Shown: positions 51,731 through 61,680, numbered from the stretch's first letter. The stretch is 64,000 bases of DNA from Roseburia sp. 499 (GCF_001940225.2 NZ_CP135164.1:2790001-2854000); one strand, 5' to 3'. Notes: generated from the letters alone by a model not told the origin. Program-made: numbers and translations.

Positions 51731-53365
51731 CTATTCTGTTACAATCTTTTCCATCTCCTGTGCAATATTCAATGCATGGTCTCCAATTCGTTCAAAATCC
51801 GTCAGCATTTCTGAATAAATAATGCAGGCTTCCTCGGAGCACTCTCCCAAACGCATACGTTCCATATGCTGTTCCCGATACTGAATTGTCATGTCATCCA
51901 TACTTTGCTCCAGCTGTGCAATACGCATCATCCATTCAGAAGTTCCCCGTTTCTCATTTTCCAAGGTTTCAAACAACACTCGTAAAACCTGTTCCATTCG
52001 TTCCATTTCCTCCTGCGCCTTTTGTGAAAAAGCAATATGATGTTCCTGCAGTATTTCTGTATATTCTGCAATGTTTAATGCATGATCTCCTATTCGCTCA
52101 ATATTTCCAATCATTTTAAAATACTGACTGGCATTGTAAGTCTCTTCTGCATTTGCTTCATTTACAATAGTTCTGGAAATATAGTGCGATATTTCCTTGT
52201 TTAAATAATCAATGTATTCCTCTGTTTCCACTATCACAGCTAATTGTTCAGAATCCCCTATCCGAAATGCCCAAAATGCCTTGTCTACGTTTTCCTTAGC
52301 CATCTCCAACATACGGAACACCTCTTGCTCCAGCTGATTCATATAAATAGCTGCCACACCTATGGTACGCTCTGCAGATTTTCCAAGGGGGTGCAAGTAT
52401 TTTAGATGCTGCTCTTTGTTTCTCTCCTCCGGGCGCTCCGGAAGAATCTTTTTTGCCAACGCTGCCAGCCCAGTTCCTGCCGGAAGTAAAAGCAACGTTG
52501 TAACAATATTAAATAGTGTATGTACATTTGCAATTTGTGCCGCTGGATTAGATGTAAGTGATTCCATAAAGGAAACCAATGGTGTTACCATACACAATAC
52601 GGTAAAGATTACCGTTCCTATCACATTAAACATTAAATGTATCAATGTGGTACGCTTTGCATTTCTACTGGTTCCAATAGATGCCAGAACCGCCGTAATA
52701 CAAGTTCCAATATTTTGTCCAAACAACACATACACTGCACCGTCAAGTCCAATCAGCCCACTAACTGCAAGTGCCTGTAAAATTCCCACTGACGCAGAAG
52801 ATGACTGGATGACTGCTGTAAATACAGCTCCCGCCAAAATTCCCAATGCCGGATTAGAAAATGTGGTCATTAAATCAATAAATGTTTCTGACTGCTGCAA
52901 CGGCTCCATGGAACCGCTCATCATTCCCATTCCGATAAACAATACCCCAAGTCCCGCCAGAATCTGTCCAAAATGAGTATATTTCTGTTTTTTCAAAAAC
53001 ATAATCATTGCCACACCAATAAAAGCAAATAACGGTGCGATAGCCCCTACATCCAGTGCTATCAACTGTCCGGTTATAGTAGTACCGATATTGGCCCCCA
53101 TAATAATCCAGACTGCCTGCTGCAACGTCATCATGCCGGAATTTACAAATCCTACTACCATAACCGTGGTAGCCGATGAAGACTGGATAATCGCTGTAAT
53201 TCCCGCGCCTACTGCCACACCTAAGAACCGATTAGCCGTAAGTTTTTCCAGAATCTGCTTCATTCTGTTTCCGGCCGCTGCCTCTAATCCCTGACTCATC
53301 ATCTGCATTCCATACAAAAACAGAGCAAGTCCTCCTAACAATTCCAGTATGTGTGTCGTTTCCAT
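51731..53365 (-). CDS. Na/Pi cotransporter family protein with PhoU-like tail
   Basis: A 544-residue NptA-type symporter with paired Na_Pi_cotrans repeats ('IIQSSSATTVMVVGF' and 'VIQSSSASVGILQAL', the QSSS motifs of each half) and about nine membrane segments. From about residue 340 a PhoU-like helical domain follows ('NIERIGDHALNIAEY', 'DFERIGDHALNIAQE'). It imports phosphate with sodium, or exports a related solute, and the PhoU part probably regulates it. It stands alone, ending next to the convergent Rpn-like gene. Confidence 0.92.
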   Translation of the reverse strand: METTHILELLGGLALFLYGMQMMSQGLEAAAGNRMKQILEKLTANRFLGVAVGAGITAIIQSSSATTVMVVGFVNSGMMTLQQAVWIIMGANIGTTITGQLIALDVGAIAPLFAFIGVAMIMFLKKQKYTHFGQILAGLGVLFIGMGMMSGSMEPLQQSETFIDLMTTFSNPALGILAGAVFTAVIQSSSASVGILQALAVSGLIGLDGAVYVLFGQNIGTCITAVLASIGTSRNAKRTTLIHLMFNVIGTVIFTVLCMVTPLVSFMESLTSNPAAQIANVHTLFNIVTTLLLLPAGTGLAALAKKILPERPEERNKEQHLKYLHPLGKSAERTIGVAAIYMNQLEQEVFRMLEMAKENVDKAFWAFRIGDSEQLAVIVETEEYIDYLNKEISHYISRTIVNEANAEETYNASQYFKMIGNIERIGDHALNIAEYTEILQEHHIAFSQKAQEEMERMEQVLRVLFETLENEKRGTSEWMMRIAQLEQSMDDMTIQYREQHMERMRLGECSEEACIIYSEMLTDFERIGDHALNIAQEMEKIVTE

Positions 53366-53418
53366 AAATCTTTTTCTTCCTTCCTGTATTAGTTACCCCT
53401 TCTGCTACTCTTTCCATA

Positions 53419-53451
53419 GAAAAAGGAGCTCCATACAGGGAACTCCTTTTT
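53419..53451. terminator. Terminator between the Gx gene and the Na/Pi gene
   Basis: AAAAAGGAGCTCC pairs with GGAACTCCTTTTT, one mismatch, with T-runs on both strands. It ends the ApbE operon. Confidence 0.75.
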
Positions 53452-53551
53452 GTGCCTTCTTGAGCATATCAACTATTTATTTTACCGTCAATCCAACTGG
53501 AATTTCTTTAACACTTTCTGGGCAATCTCTTAATGTTTTCTTAGCATTATT

Positions 53552-54052
53552 TTATATCTGCCTATGAATAAACCCGGACAATCGTTTTATCAGAATAGCT
53601 CCTACCATTCCAATCACACCCCCGAAAAAAACACCGGAAACAAGAAGTACCGGAAGATAATAAAAAAGGCTGCTATTTTCTACCACTATGGCAGCCACTA
53701 AAATCTGCCCTATATTATGGAACACTGCACCTAAAACACTGACACCTGTAACAGAAAACAACTTCAGCTTTCGGGCAATTACCATTATCAGCAGGCTTAG
53801 CATACCGCCTCCCAGACTGTACATCATCATTGCCAGATTTCCAAACGTAAATCCGGTAAGCACGATACGAACCAATGATAAAACAAATGCCGGGCCTGTT
53901 CCCATGGTAAATAACGTCACAATAATTACCATATTTGCCAATCCTAATTTAATTCCCGGAATTCCCACAGTAATCGGAATCAACGACTCAATATAAGAAA
54001 ATATAAATGCCAGGGCTACCAGCATTCCCATATACGCTACTTTTTTTGTCAT
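53552..54052 (-). CDS. Gx transporter family membrane protein
   Basis: A 166-residue protein with five or six membrane segments ('IVIIVTLFTMGTGPAFVLSL', 'GVSVLGAVFHNIGQILVAAIV'), of the Gx transporter/HepT component I-like family. In Clostridia these small membrane proteins often sit with NusG-II and ApbE proteins, as here, and have been suggested to act in flavin-based extracellular electron transfer or in import of a precursor. The name is a family label; the substrate is not known. Confidence 0.8.
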   Translation of the reverse strand: MTKKVAYMGMLVALAFIFSYIESLIPITVGIPGIKLGLANMVIIVTLFTMGTGPAFVLSLVRIVLTGFTFGNLAMMMYSLGGGMLSLLIMVIARKLKLFSVTGVSVLGAVFHNIGQILVAAIVVENSSLFYYLPVLLVSGVFFGGVIGMVGAILIKRLSGFIHRQI

Positions 54053-54071
54053 AAGTTTTCCCTTCTAACTG

Positions 54072-54446
54072 TTAATTAGTGGATGCATCCACATCTGCTT
54101 CTTCTCCATTTTGTATCTCGACCACCACTTTATTAGGCAGGCAAACCAATGTTTCTCCCGTTTTATCTACCGGCTTATGATTTACACAGATTTTATCCGG
54201 ACAAGAAGCTTCTTCTATACTCGCTGCTCCATCTTCGATAATCAGCAGATTATATCCACCACTTTCTGCTTCTATCTTTACCTCTCGGTCCTCTGACAGA
54301 GGATAACTTCCATACACCTCTCCATTTACTGTCACTACTGCCAGAGCATCTTTGGTATTCTGCTCACCATAGAGATTCACTCCCACCCAGGTTGTCAACG
54401 CAATCACTACAATAATTCCTATCATTATCACGTCATTTTTCTTCAT
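54072..54446 (-). CDS. NusG domain II-containing membrane-anchored protein
   Basis: A 124-residue protein with an N-terminal membrane anchor (about residues 6-24) and a small extracellular beta domain of the NusG-II type, which contains 'CPDKICVNHKP' with a possible CxxxxC redox or metal site. The start at 54444-54446 follows AGGAG. It lies between ApbE and the Gx transporter, and these three genes are usually found together. A carrier or acceptor role in flavinylation is possible but not proven. Confidence 0.8.
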   Translation of the reverse strand: MKKNDVIMIGIIVVIALTTWVGVNLYGEQNTKDALAVVTVNGEVYGSYPLSEDREVKIEAESGGYNLLIIEDGAASIEEASCPDKICVNHKPVDKTGETLVCLPNKVVVEIQNGEEADVDASTN

Positions 54447-54459
54447 CCTTATGCTCCTG

Positions 54460-55518
54460 TTATTGTGCCAGATAATCGGAAAATCCACTGGAATATTTTA
54501 TGGTTCCATCATTCAATATCCACATAGCTTCTACATCTTGCATGGATTCTACCAATGCCTTTCCTGATTCATAATCCATATTGAATAATGCTGTAGACAT
54601 CGCATCTGCTTCCCCGGAATCTTTCATAATAACAGAAACGGAAGCCATATGCTCTGACGGCATCATGGTATCTTGATCGATAATGTGGCAATAACGTTTT
54701 CCTTTTACCTCATAGTATCTCTGATAATTTCCACTGGTTACAATAGACATATCTTGCAGCTGTACCTTCTGCACATATTCCTCATCACTATCCAAATCCG
54801 GATTTTGAACCCCGACACGCCAATTTTCCCCATCTTCCTTTGTACCTACTACGCAGATATTTCCACCGGCACTGATTAAAAGATGTTCCATGCCATGTTC
54901 GCTGGCATATTCCGCTACCTGCTGCACTGCATATCCCTTTCCGATACTTCCTACATCCAGGGACATCTCCGGATCCGCCAGATAAACAGTAGAGGCTTCT
55001 TCATCAATAATAAGATTATTAATATCTGTATGTACCGCCCGTTCCTCCAACTCCTTCATCGGCGGAAGTTCTGCCTTAGCGGCATCTTCTAATCCTGCTT
55101 CTCGATAATCATGCCATAGACGCAACACACTTCCGTATGCAATATTTACCTCGCCACCTGTCTTTTCATAGGTTTCTTTTCCCAGTTTTAACAATTTTAT
55201 AATTTCCGGCGCTACCTTTACCGGCTGTTTCCCTGCATTATCATTAATGGTCTTTATATTGTTAATACCTTCATAGTCATTATAAATGTCGTACAACTGA
55301 TTATAATAGTCAAACTGTTCCTTCAGCTCACTTACCTGTTCGGTAAACACTTCCTGACTTTCTCCATAACCAATAATTTTCGTTACCGTATCAAACACAT
55401 CTGTAAACTGTGCTTCATAACGATCTGTTTTCGATGCACCTTTTCCCTGCCAAAGCAACACTCCAACTAACACAACTGCTACTACGGCAAGAACCAGTGC
55501 CTGATATTTTTTCTTCAT
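54460..55518 (-). CDS. apbE: FAD:protein FMN transferase
   Basis: A 352-residue ApbE protein: N-terminal membrane anchor, then the ApbE domain with 'MSLDVGSIGKGYAVQQVAEY', 'LISAGGNICVVGTK' and 'SIVTSGNYQRYYEVKGKRYCHIID'. The enzyme cuts FAD and links FMN to Thr or Ser on target proteins outside the membrane, such as Rnf/Nqr subunits. The anchor lacks a lipobox Cys, so it seems to be a plain transmembrane anchor. It is first of a three-gene operon with the NusG-II and Gx genes. Confidence 0.93.
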   Translation of the reverse strand: MKKKYQALVLAVVAVVLVGVLLWQGKGASKTDRYEAQFTDVFDTVTKIIGYGESQEVFTEQVSELKEQFDYYNQLYDIYNDYEGINNIKTINDNAGKQPVKVAPEIIKLLKLGKETYEKTGGEVNIAYGSVLRLWHDYREAGLEDAAKAELPPMKELEERAVHTDINNLIIDEEASTVYLADPEMSLDVGSIGKGYAVQQVAEYASEHGMEHLLISAGGNICVVGTKEDGENWRVGVQNPDLDSDEEYVQKVQLQDMSIVTSGNYQRYYEVKGKRYCHIIDQDTMMPSEHMASVSVIMKDSGEADAMSTALFNMDYESGKALVESMQDVEAMWILNDGTIKYSSGFSDYLAQ

Positions 55519-55715
55519 GTCCTGCCTCCATGCCTTCTATTATACTAAAGAACCATTTTCCAAACAAGAGTGTTGCTATTCCGTATTTATTTTTATACAC
55601 ATACCTATAAGCATGCCTAAATATTTGAAATAAATACAGAATAGTAGCGTTTTTCTTGAATCTACGATGGAAGTATGTTACTTTTAATATATTATAAAAT
55701 AATTCGGGTGACAAA

Positions 55716-56678
55716 ATGAAACGAACCTTTACTTATCAAATTACTTCTGCAGATGCAGGACATAGTATTGAACGCTTTTTAAAGGAACAGGGATTTTCCG
55801 GTCAGAATATCATTGACTTAAAAAAAATGCCGGAAAGTATTCTGGTAAATAATGTATGGGAGCATATGAACTATCGTCTTCAGCCACTAGACACGTTAAA
55901 GGTATGCATGGAAGAAACGGAATCCTCGCAAAAGATTATTCCTGTTCATCTTCCACTGGATATTGTTTATGAAGATGAAGACCTATTAGTAGTAAACAAA
56001 CCGGCAGATATGCCTATTCATCCTTCCATGGGAAACTATGAAAATACACTTGCCAATGCTGTTGCATGGCATTATCACACCCAGGATATTCCCTTTGTGT
56101 TTCGTTGTGTTAACCGTCTGGATCGAAATACTTCCGGTCTTACCATTATTGCCAAACACATGGTCAGCGCAAACATCCTTTCTCAGATGGTAGCAGAACG
56201 TGATATTCATCGTGAATACCTTGCTATCGTTCAAGATAAATATTTACCCGATATGGGAATTGTTTATGCCCCGATTGGTCGCAAGGAAGGTTCTACCATT
56301 GAACGCATGGTAGACTTTATCAATGGTGACCGCGCAATCACCCAATATCAAGTACTTGGTAGAGAAAACGGCTATGCTTTAGTAGCGCTTCAATTGGAAA
56401 CAGGACGTACCCATCAGATTCGAGTTCATATGAAATATATGAAGTGCCCGCTTGTGGGAGACAGTCTATATAACCCCAAGGAAGCCTCTTACCTTTCTAC
56501 ATTGCCAGAGGGAGAAACGGATACGCGGATTCTAAAGCGTCAGGCACTTCATTCTGCCAAGTTAGAATTCAATCATCCAATTACAAAGGAGCCTCTGTGT
56601 TTTACCCAGAAGCTCCCAGAAGATATGACAGAATTCTTAATTCAAAATATGTCATTTACTTACGAAGAATATAAATAA
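55716..56678 (+). CDS. RluA-family rRNA/tRNA pseudouridine synthase
   Basis: A 320-residue pseudouridine synthase: an N-terminal S4-like region, then the catalytic motif 'VNRLDRNTSGLTIIAKH' with the conserved Asp, and the C-terminal 'LETGRTHQIRVHMKYMKCPLVGD'. It converts particular uridines in ribosomal or transfer RNA. Its RluD-like layout suggests 23S rRNA but the target cannot be told. The stop codon is separated by one base from that of the convergent gene. Confidence 0.93.
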   Translation: MKRTFTYQITSADAGHSIERFLKEQGFSGQNIIDLKKMPESILVNNVWEHMNYRLQPLDTLKVCMEETESSQKIIPVHLPLDIVYEDEDLLVVNKPADMPIHPSMGNYENTLANAVAWHYHTQDIPFVFRCVNRLDRNTSGLTIIAKHMVSANILSQMVAERDIHREYLAIVQDKYLPDMGIVYAPIGRKEGSTIERMVDFINGDRAITQYQVLGRENGYALVALQLETGRTHQIRVHMKYMKCPLVGDSLYNPKEASYLSTLPEGETDTRILKRQALHSAKLEFNHPITKEPLCFTQKLPEDMTEFLIQNMSFTYEEYK

Positions 56679-56679
56679 T

Positions 56680-58095
56680 TTATACATGCGGAATATTCGT
56701 ATACTCTGAAATCTCCCGGCTTGTGGTGCAAAGGTCTGCAACACTAAGATCGTGGAGATTTTCATGTCCCGTAATTCTTGCAAATGTCCTTAATTCCTCT
56801 AGTGTTACATTCAGATAATTTGCCACTCGCTTTGCAGACGTTTCAATATGTAAGCGTTTCCTCAATTCTTCATCCTGAGTAGCGATACCTACCGGACACA
56901 TTCCACTTCCACAAATTCTATACTGTTGACATGCCGCTGCTATCAACGCTCCTGAAGCTACTGCCACCGCATCTGCGCCCATAGCAATTGCTTTTGCAAC
57001 ATCTGATGATACTCGAAATCCTCCCGTCATTACAAGAGAAATATCGGAATGTACCTCATCTAAGTATTTCCTTGCCCTGTATAACGCATATATCGTAGGC
57101 ACACTGGTAGCATCCCTTATCATAAGAGGGCTAGAGCCTGTAGCTCCTCCTCTTCCATCAATGGTAATAAAATCTGGTTGCGCATAAACACAATATTCTA
57201 AATCCCGTTCAATATGTCCTGCTGCAATTTTGATACCGATTGGTCTTCCATCTGAACGATTACGCAATTGAGTAACCAGTTCTTTCAAATCTTCTTTTGT
57301 ATTGATTCCCGGAAATCTGGAGGGACTTATAACATCCTGTCCCATTGGTTTGTTACGAGCTGCTGCAATCTCTGCTGTCACCTTTTCTCCCGGAAGATGA
57401 CCGCCCATTCCAGGCTTGGTTCCCTGACCAATTTTTATTTCAATAGCATCTGCCTTTCGCAAGTTCTCATCCGTATCACCATACTTATTTGGCACATATT
57501 CAAAAATATAGCGATAAGATGCATCCCTTTCTTCCGGTAGGATTCCGCCTTCCCCGGAGCACATAGCTGCTTTTGCCTGAGCTGCTCCTTTTGCCAACGC
57601 AATCTTGACTTCTCTGGACAATGCCCCGAAAGACATATGAGAAACATACACCGGATTTTCCAGAATCATAGGACGCTTCGCATGTTTTCCAATTACCACC
57701 GTTGTGGTCACCTTTGCATTTTCATCCAAAGGCATTGGATTCAACTGCGCTCCCAAAATCAGAATATCATCCCAACTAGGCACATTTTTTGTCGTTCCCA
57801 TTGCCGCATGAATAGAATGACCGGAAACTGCCATTTCATGAATTTCCTTCATATAGCGGCATGACTCATCCTGACGTGCATACTCTGCGGGATATGCAAG
57901 ATTAACCTTGTTGGATTCCTTATTTGGAGTTTTTTCCTGCTTTCCCCCGCTCCGCTTCTGCTCTTTGTTCTCTACTTTCTGAAACTTCTCCACCGGCTGA
58001 TGGCAAACCGGACATTCTGTTAACGTTTCAAACTTTTTTCCTTCTTTTTCTTCATCAAATAAATACCCACATACACTACACTTATAAACTGCCAT
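56680..58095 (-). CDS. FMN-binding glutamate synthase-like protein with rubredoxin-type N-terminus
   Basis: About 471 residues. An N-terminal zinc-ribbon/rubredoxin-like module with two CxxC pairs ('YKCSVCGYLFDEE', 'TECPVCHQPVEKF') is followed by a GltB-type FMN domain ('IKIGQGTKPGMGGHLPGEKV', 'GRGGATGSSP') and a 3Fe-4S cysteine cluster ('YRICGSGMCPVGIATQD'). Such short 'archaeal-type' proteins lack the glutaminase domain and may act as an oxidoreductase or glutamate synthase with another partner. The ATG at 58093-58095 follows GGAGGAGG. Confidence 0.9.
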   Translation of the reverse strand: MAVYKCSVCGYLFDEEKEGKKFETLTECPVCHQPVEKFQKVENKEQKRSGGKQEKTPNKESNKVNLAYPAEYARQDESCRYMKEIHEMAVSGHSIHAAMGTTKNVPSWDDILILGAQLNPMPLDENAKVTTTVVIGKHAKRPMILENPVYVSHMSFGALSREVKIALAKGAAQAKAAMCSGEGGILPEERDASYRYIFEYVPNKYGDTDENLRKADAIEIKIGQGTKPGMGGHLPGEKVTAEIAAARNKPMGQDVISPSRFPGINTKEDLKELVTQLRNRSDGRPIGIKIAAGHIERDLEYCVYAQPDFITIDGRGGATGSSPLMIRDATSVPTIYALYRARKYLDEVHSDISLVMTGGFRVSSDVAKAIAMGADAVAVASGALIAAACQQYRICGSGMCPVGIATQDEELRKRLHIETSAKRVANYLNVTLEELRTFARITGHENLHDLSVADLCTTSREISEYTNIPHV

Positions 58096-58171
58096 AGAAG
58101 CCTCCTCCTTCTCCTTTGTTATGGCTTTATTATAGCATAAAAGTAAGACTTTCGGCAGTTTATTTATTTTT

Positions 58172-58963
58172 CTACGGAGTATTATTCTGAGGCTCACATT
58201 CTCTTAATGCTGCGATAAAATCATACATATTTTCCGGATAGGCTTCTTTCCCTAAACCTTTTCCTCCTGTCCGATAAATCGTTCCGTCCGAAAACTCAAC
58301 TGCAAATGACCAATGATACCATGCAGTAGTTCCTTCCATACTTCCACCCTCATAGTAATCTTTCCAACTATATATATCATATTCTGAAATTAATTGAATC
58401 ACTTTCTGTTTTATAGTATCATCCGTGTTTCCTACTAAATCCTCATTAGTAAAATAATCAATTCTTGCTCCATCGTAAATTCTTGTATTTTCAAAATCAA
58501 ATACAACAGATTCCAAACTATCTCCAGAATTTACAAACCATGCAATTTTTATAATATCATTAACATTTCCTTTTGTAAGTACTTCATCTGCTACTTCATA
58601 TAACATATATTCATAATTCATATACCCCTGACTTGCAAAATGTTCTTTATAAAATTTTAATTTTCTTGGTATATCATACTCATCAATATTATCCTCTGTA
58701 ATTTGATAACGCCATAGAAAACTTTTTATATCTACACCCTCTAATTCTTCCTCGGAAATTCCATAGTTTTCTATTAAATATTCTTTTGTTATATTTTGCT
58801 TCACTTCTTTATCTTCTTTCTTATCTTTCACATCCTGTACCTCCACCACGTTTTTTTCTTCCTTTCCCTTTTTATCATTTTTTCTAGAACAACCATACAA
58901 TAACATCCCCATTATAACCATACCAATACACAATAGTATTCTCTTTCTACTTTTCGTCATCAT
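58172..58963 (-). CDS. Lipoprotein, candidate immunity partner of the HExxH toxin
   Basis: A 263-residue lipoprotein (lipobox LLYGC) with a Lys/Glu-rich linker and an alpha/beta domain that I do not recognise ('YDIYSWKDYYEGGSMEGTT'). It starts 7 bases after the stop of the putative toxin gene, as immunity genes usually do. Because it would lie outside the membrane, the toxin would need to act at the cell surface. That reading is inference; a plain surface lipoprotein is possible too. Confidence 0.6.
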   Translation of the reverse strand: MMTKSRKRILLCIGMVIMGMLLYGCSRKNDKKGKEEKNVVEVQDVKDKKEDKEVKQNITKEYLIENYGISEEELEGVDIKSFLWRYQITEDNIDEYDIPRKLKFYKEHFASQGYMNYEYMLYEVADEVLTKGNVNDIIKIAWFVNSGDSLESVVFDFENTRIYDGARIDYFTNEDLVGNTDDTIKQKVIQLISEYDIYSWKDYYEGGSMEGTTAWYHWSFAVEFSDGTIYRTGGKGLGKEAYPENMYDFIAALRECEPQNNTP

Positions 58964-58970
58964 AACTCTC

Positions 58971-60497
58971 CTATTTTCTATAATATTCAGTCATCTCTGT
59001 TGCCATATCACCATACTGTTGCATTGTATTCGGAAAATACTCATCCATTACTTTTATTACCTCTGCATCACCCAGCATTTCAAAGCTAAAATAATGTGCC
59101 CACAATTCTTTTTCCTGATTTCCTGTTCTCTCACCAGTTTCCGGATCATACCAATATGTATACTCCCCCTTATGTGAGCCTTTTTCTTCCTTATCCCAAT
59201 GCCCTCTTTCCCCCACAATTATATTATTTGTAACTCCTCCATATACATCTGATATACCTGCCATGTATTGTGTGCCAAGCCATATGCCCGAACTATTCTC
59301 ATACCGATTTTCAATACTTATTGTATTTAATTTTTTATGCATATCATCTTGAAGTATTTCATATAATTCCTCTTCATCTTCCGATAATCTCTCTATATTC
59401 CCACCATTTTTAATACTTTCAATAATGTTTCCCACTGAGCATGTTTCAGACAAATTCATTGTACTGATATAATTTTCTATCTCCGTTTCTATATACGTAT
59501 ATACATCTCCCGCTATAATATCATAATTAGAACCATCCTTATACACATTAGAAAAATAGGTATCCCCATCTATATTATAATCAATGGCATGTCCACATTC
59601 ATGAAAAAACGTAGTATAGGCCCCCTTGGGGCAGTGATAAAAGGCATCACTCGCACCAAAATTAATAGAATTAGCCGGTGTTCCGTCCTTTTTGTTTCCT
59701 GTTCGTGTAAAATAAGATTTATCCGCTAAATCCGTCCTCCCAATTGTATACGTCCCTAGCGACTCAAAAAACAATGACCGGTACGGCTCATCTGCTGTGT
59801 ATGCAATATACATAATATTATTTCTGTCAAAATCATCAATTTGTGTGGCTGACGAGTCAAACAATTCCCGGAATCTCTGCGCTGCCTCCGGATCTAACAT
59901 CTGATACAATACAACAACTCTCTCTTGCATTGCTTTATCATCTGCTGCATTTAACTGGGTCACATCTCTTCCCAATGCATTTACTTGACGATCTATATAC
60001 GCCTCTATCTGCTCTCTTTTCCAATCTTCTATTTCCACTTCTTCGCCGCTTAAATACTGAGTTATCCACACTTCCGCCTCAGCATCCTGCATCCGATTCA
60101 GAATATCTTGAATTGATATATGCGCAGTTGCCAATGGATTTGTAAGATTTTGTGGTAAAATCATTTCAGACATTGCATTGATATATTCCCGATACTGTAC
60201 CATTATAGCTGAAACATTCTGGAATTCTCCGGCATAGCTACTGTCTACTGACGCAACCTCCTGAAATATCTTGTCAATCTCTTTCTTTGTGGTATTATTT
60301 TTATCCAGTACTTTTTCATGATATTTTTCCACATTATCCAAGTAAGAATTAATACTCAATTCCCCGGCCCATGACTGAAATGCAAGTCCCAAATCTCCAA
60401 AAAAGTCTCCTACAGATTCCATCACGCCTACCGGTGTAACCTTGTCTATTTGACTGTATAATGTCTCCTTTGCTTCTTGCGAAAAATCCCTTATCAT
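58971..60497 (-). CDS. Putative type VII-secreted HExxH metalloprotease toxin
   Basis: A 508-residue protein without a signal peptide. The first about 130 residues are helical, like the secretion-targeting region of LXG/T7SS effectors ('LAFQSWAGELSINSYLDN'). The zinc-protease motif is 'FFHECGHAIDYN' (HECGH at 299-303) in a larger domain that includes 'TRTGNKKDGTPANSINF'. A glutamate-rich region follows ('YTYIETEIENYI'), which may give the third zinc ligand. Three small genes upstream look like type VII substrates or chaperones and a lipoprotein follows. The activity is a prediction. Confidence 0.65.
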   Translation of the reverse strand: MIRDFSQEAKETLYSQIDKVTPVGVMESVGDFFGDLGLAFQSWAGELSINSYLDNVEKYHEKVLDKNNTTKKEIDKIFQEVASVDSSYAGEFQNVSAIMVQYREYINAMSEMILPQNLTNPLATAHISIQDILNRMQDAEAEVWITQYLSGEEVEIEDWKREQIEAYIDRQVNALGRDVTQLNAADDKAMQERVVVLYQMLDPEAAQRFRELFDSSATQIDDFDRNNIMYIAYTADEPYRSLFFESLGTYTIGRTDLADKSYFTRTGNKKDGTPANSINFGASDAFYHCPKGAYTTFFHECGHAIDYNIDGDTYFSNVYKDGSNYDIIAGDVYTYIETEIENYISTMNLSETCSVGNIIESIKNGGNIERLSEDEEELYEILQDDMHKKLNTISIENRYENSSGIWLGTQYMAGISDVYGGVTNNIIVGERGHWDKEEKGSHKGEYTYWYDPETGERTGNQEKELWAHYFSFEMLGDAEVIKVMDEYFPNTMQQYGDMATEMTEYYRK

Positions 60498-60508
60498 AAT
60501 CCCCTTTT

Positions 60509-60784
60509 CTATCCTCCAATCTTCTCCGCCATTTTTTCATCTTCCCCTACAAATGCTTCTTCTGTTTTTTGCAGGAACTGCAAGGTATTTTCCAATAAAA
60601 ATGAAACTGCCTCGTGCAAAAGTTTATATTCCTCGCCAACTTGTGCAATTTTTTCAAAAGCTTCCCCTTTTCCTTCCGCAGAAGTCGGAAGCGTACAATC
60701 TGTTGCATCCCATTTTTGCTTTAATGCCTGCATTCGCTGCCAAGCACTTTGCGTTACAAAACTTTGAAAACGTATTCTATCCAT
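60509..60784 (-). CDS. Small helical protein, type VII effector-associated
   Basis: A 91-residue helical protein with the LQ-rich pattern of the short type VII effector-associated families (like TIGR04197/DUF3130): 'SAWQRMQALKQKWDA', 'EEYKLLHEAVSFLLEN'. It lies 11 bases before the putative toxin gene. Such partners help to target their neighbour to the ESX-type machine. A WXG motif is not evident. Confidence 0.6.
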   Translation of the reverse strand: MDRIRFQSFVTQSAWQRMQALKQKWDATDCTLPTSAEGKGEAFEKIAQVGEEYKLLHEAVSFLLENTLQFLQKTEEAFVGEDEKMAEKIGG

Positions 60785-60818
60785 TTTTGCCCCTTTCCTA
60801 GCCTCATTTCCTAGTTAC

Positions 60819-61100
60819 TTAATACAAGTAACTATCTGTCTCATCTATGTCAGCCTTATAGTTTTTCAGCATCTGCACTGCCAATTCCGATGTACTACCC
60901 ACATGATTCTTTAATGTGGACGCAATTCCTATATAATTTTTTAATGCTTCTGCTGTTTTTCCTTCTGCAATTCCTTGCATTGACGTCTGAAAAAGTATCT
61001 GAATATATTCACCAAGAAACGTTTCGAATTGTTCTCCCTGATTTGTAATCCAATTCTCCATCTCGGATAAATATTCTTCATCAATAACGGTATCTGCCAT
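60819..61100 (-). CDS. Small ESX/WXG100-like helical protein
   Basis: A 93-residue protein predicted to form a helical hairpin ('WITNQGEQFETFLGEYIQIL' and 'LAVQMLKNYKADIDETDS'). Size and composition resemble WXG100-type proteins secreted as dimers, though the exact W-x-G turn is replaced. ATG 61098-61100 has GGAAAGGGAG before it. The upstream gene overlaps it by about 20 bases. Confidence 0.55.
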   Translation of the reverse strand: MADTVIDEEYLSEMENWITNQGEQFETFLGEYIQILFQTSMQGIAEGKTAEALKNYIGIASTLKNHVGSTSELAVQMLKNYKADIDETDSYLY

Positions 61101-61548
61101 GTTCACGCTCCCTTTCCTCTATACGACGAATCTCTCTTCTACACTCTGCAATACTATCGTTGTACTCCGAAATCTGTCTGTAACATTCTTCGATTTCATT
61201 ATTTAATCTTCTGATTTTTTCTGCTACCGTTTCTTCGGCAACTGTTAATCCATCAAATACACGTTTCTGTTCACTACCGGATAACAGTTCATTCATACCT
61301 TGCTCAAAGCTTTGTACAATTCTTTGACTATATCTCTTTCTGGAAAACAATTCCCCAACCGCTAGGGACAGACTTTTTCTACGGTTTCTTTGAACTTCGT
61401 CAAACACTTCCGAATAACGGAAAATCTTTGACTTAAGACTTGCTAATTCACTAGCTTGCTGATTCTTCTTGCTGATTGCACTGTTGCAAGCCGCTATCTC
61501 ACGCTCGTATGCGCTGATTTTGGTATAATAATACCCCTTATCATTCAT
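61081..61548 (-). CDS. Coiled-coil protein of type VII clusters (DUF5082-like)
   Basis: A 155-residue protein that is almost wholly coiled coil ('EREIAACNSAISKKNQQA', 'RRLNNEIEECYRQISEYN'). It is like the DUF5082/YwqH-type proteins that start LXG-toxin operons in Firmicutes. The ATG at 61546-61548 is chosen over a longer frame without an SD. It is first in the five-gene cluster, which lacks any EssC-type motor in this window. Confidence 0.6.
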   Translation of the reverse strand: MNDKGYYYTKISAYEREIAACNSAISKKNQQASELASLKSKIFRYSEVFDEVQRNRRKSLSLAVGELFSRKRYSQRIVQSFEQGMNELLSGSEQKRVFDGLTVAEETVAEKIRRLNNEIEECYRQISEYNDSIAECRREIRRIEEREREHGRYRY

Positions 61549-61680
61549 TTTATACTCTTTCCCCAAAAAATTCCTCTCAAAACAACTCTTGTGTTGGATT
61601 ATAAACATTTCTCTAAACTATGTCAATAGTTTTTTGGCTTCAGAAATATCCACATTCAATATTCCTGAAGCCCTTGCTTT

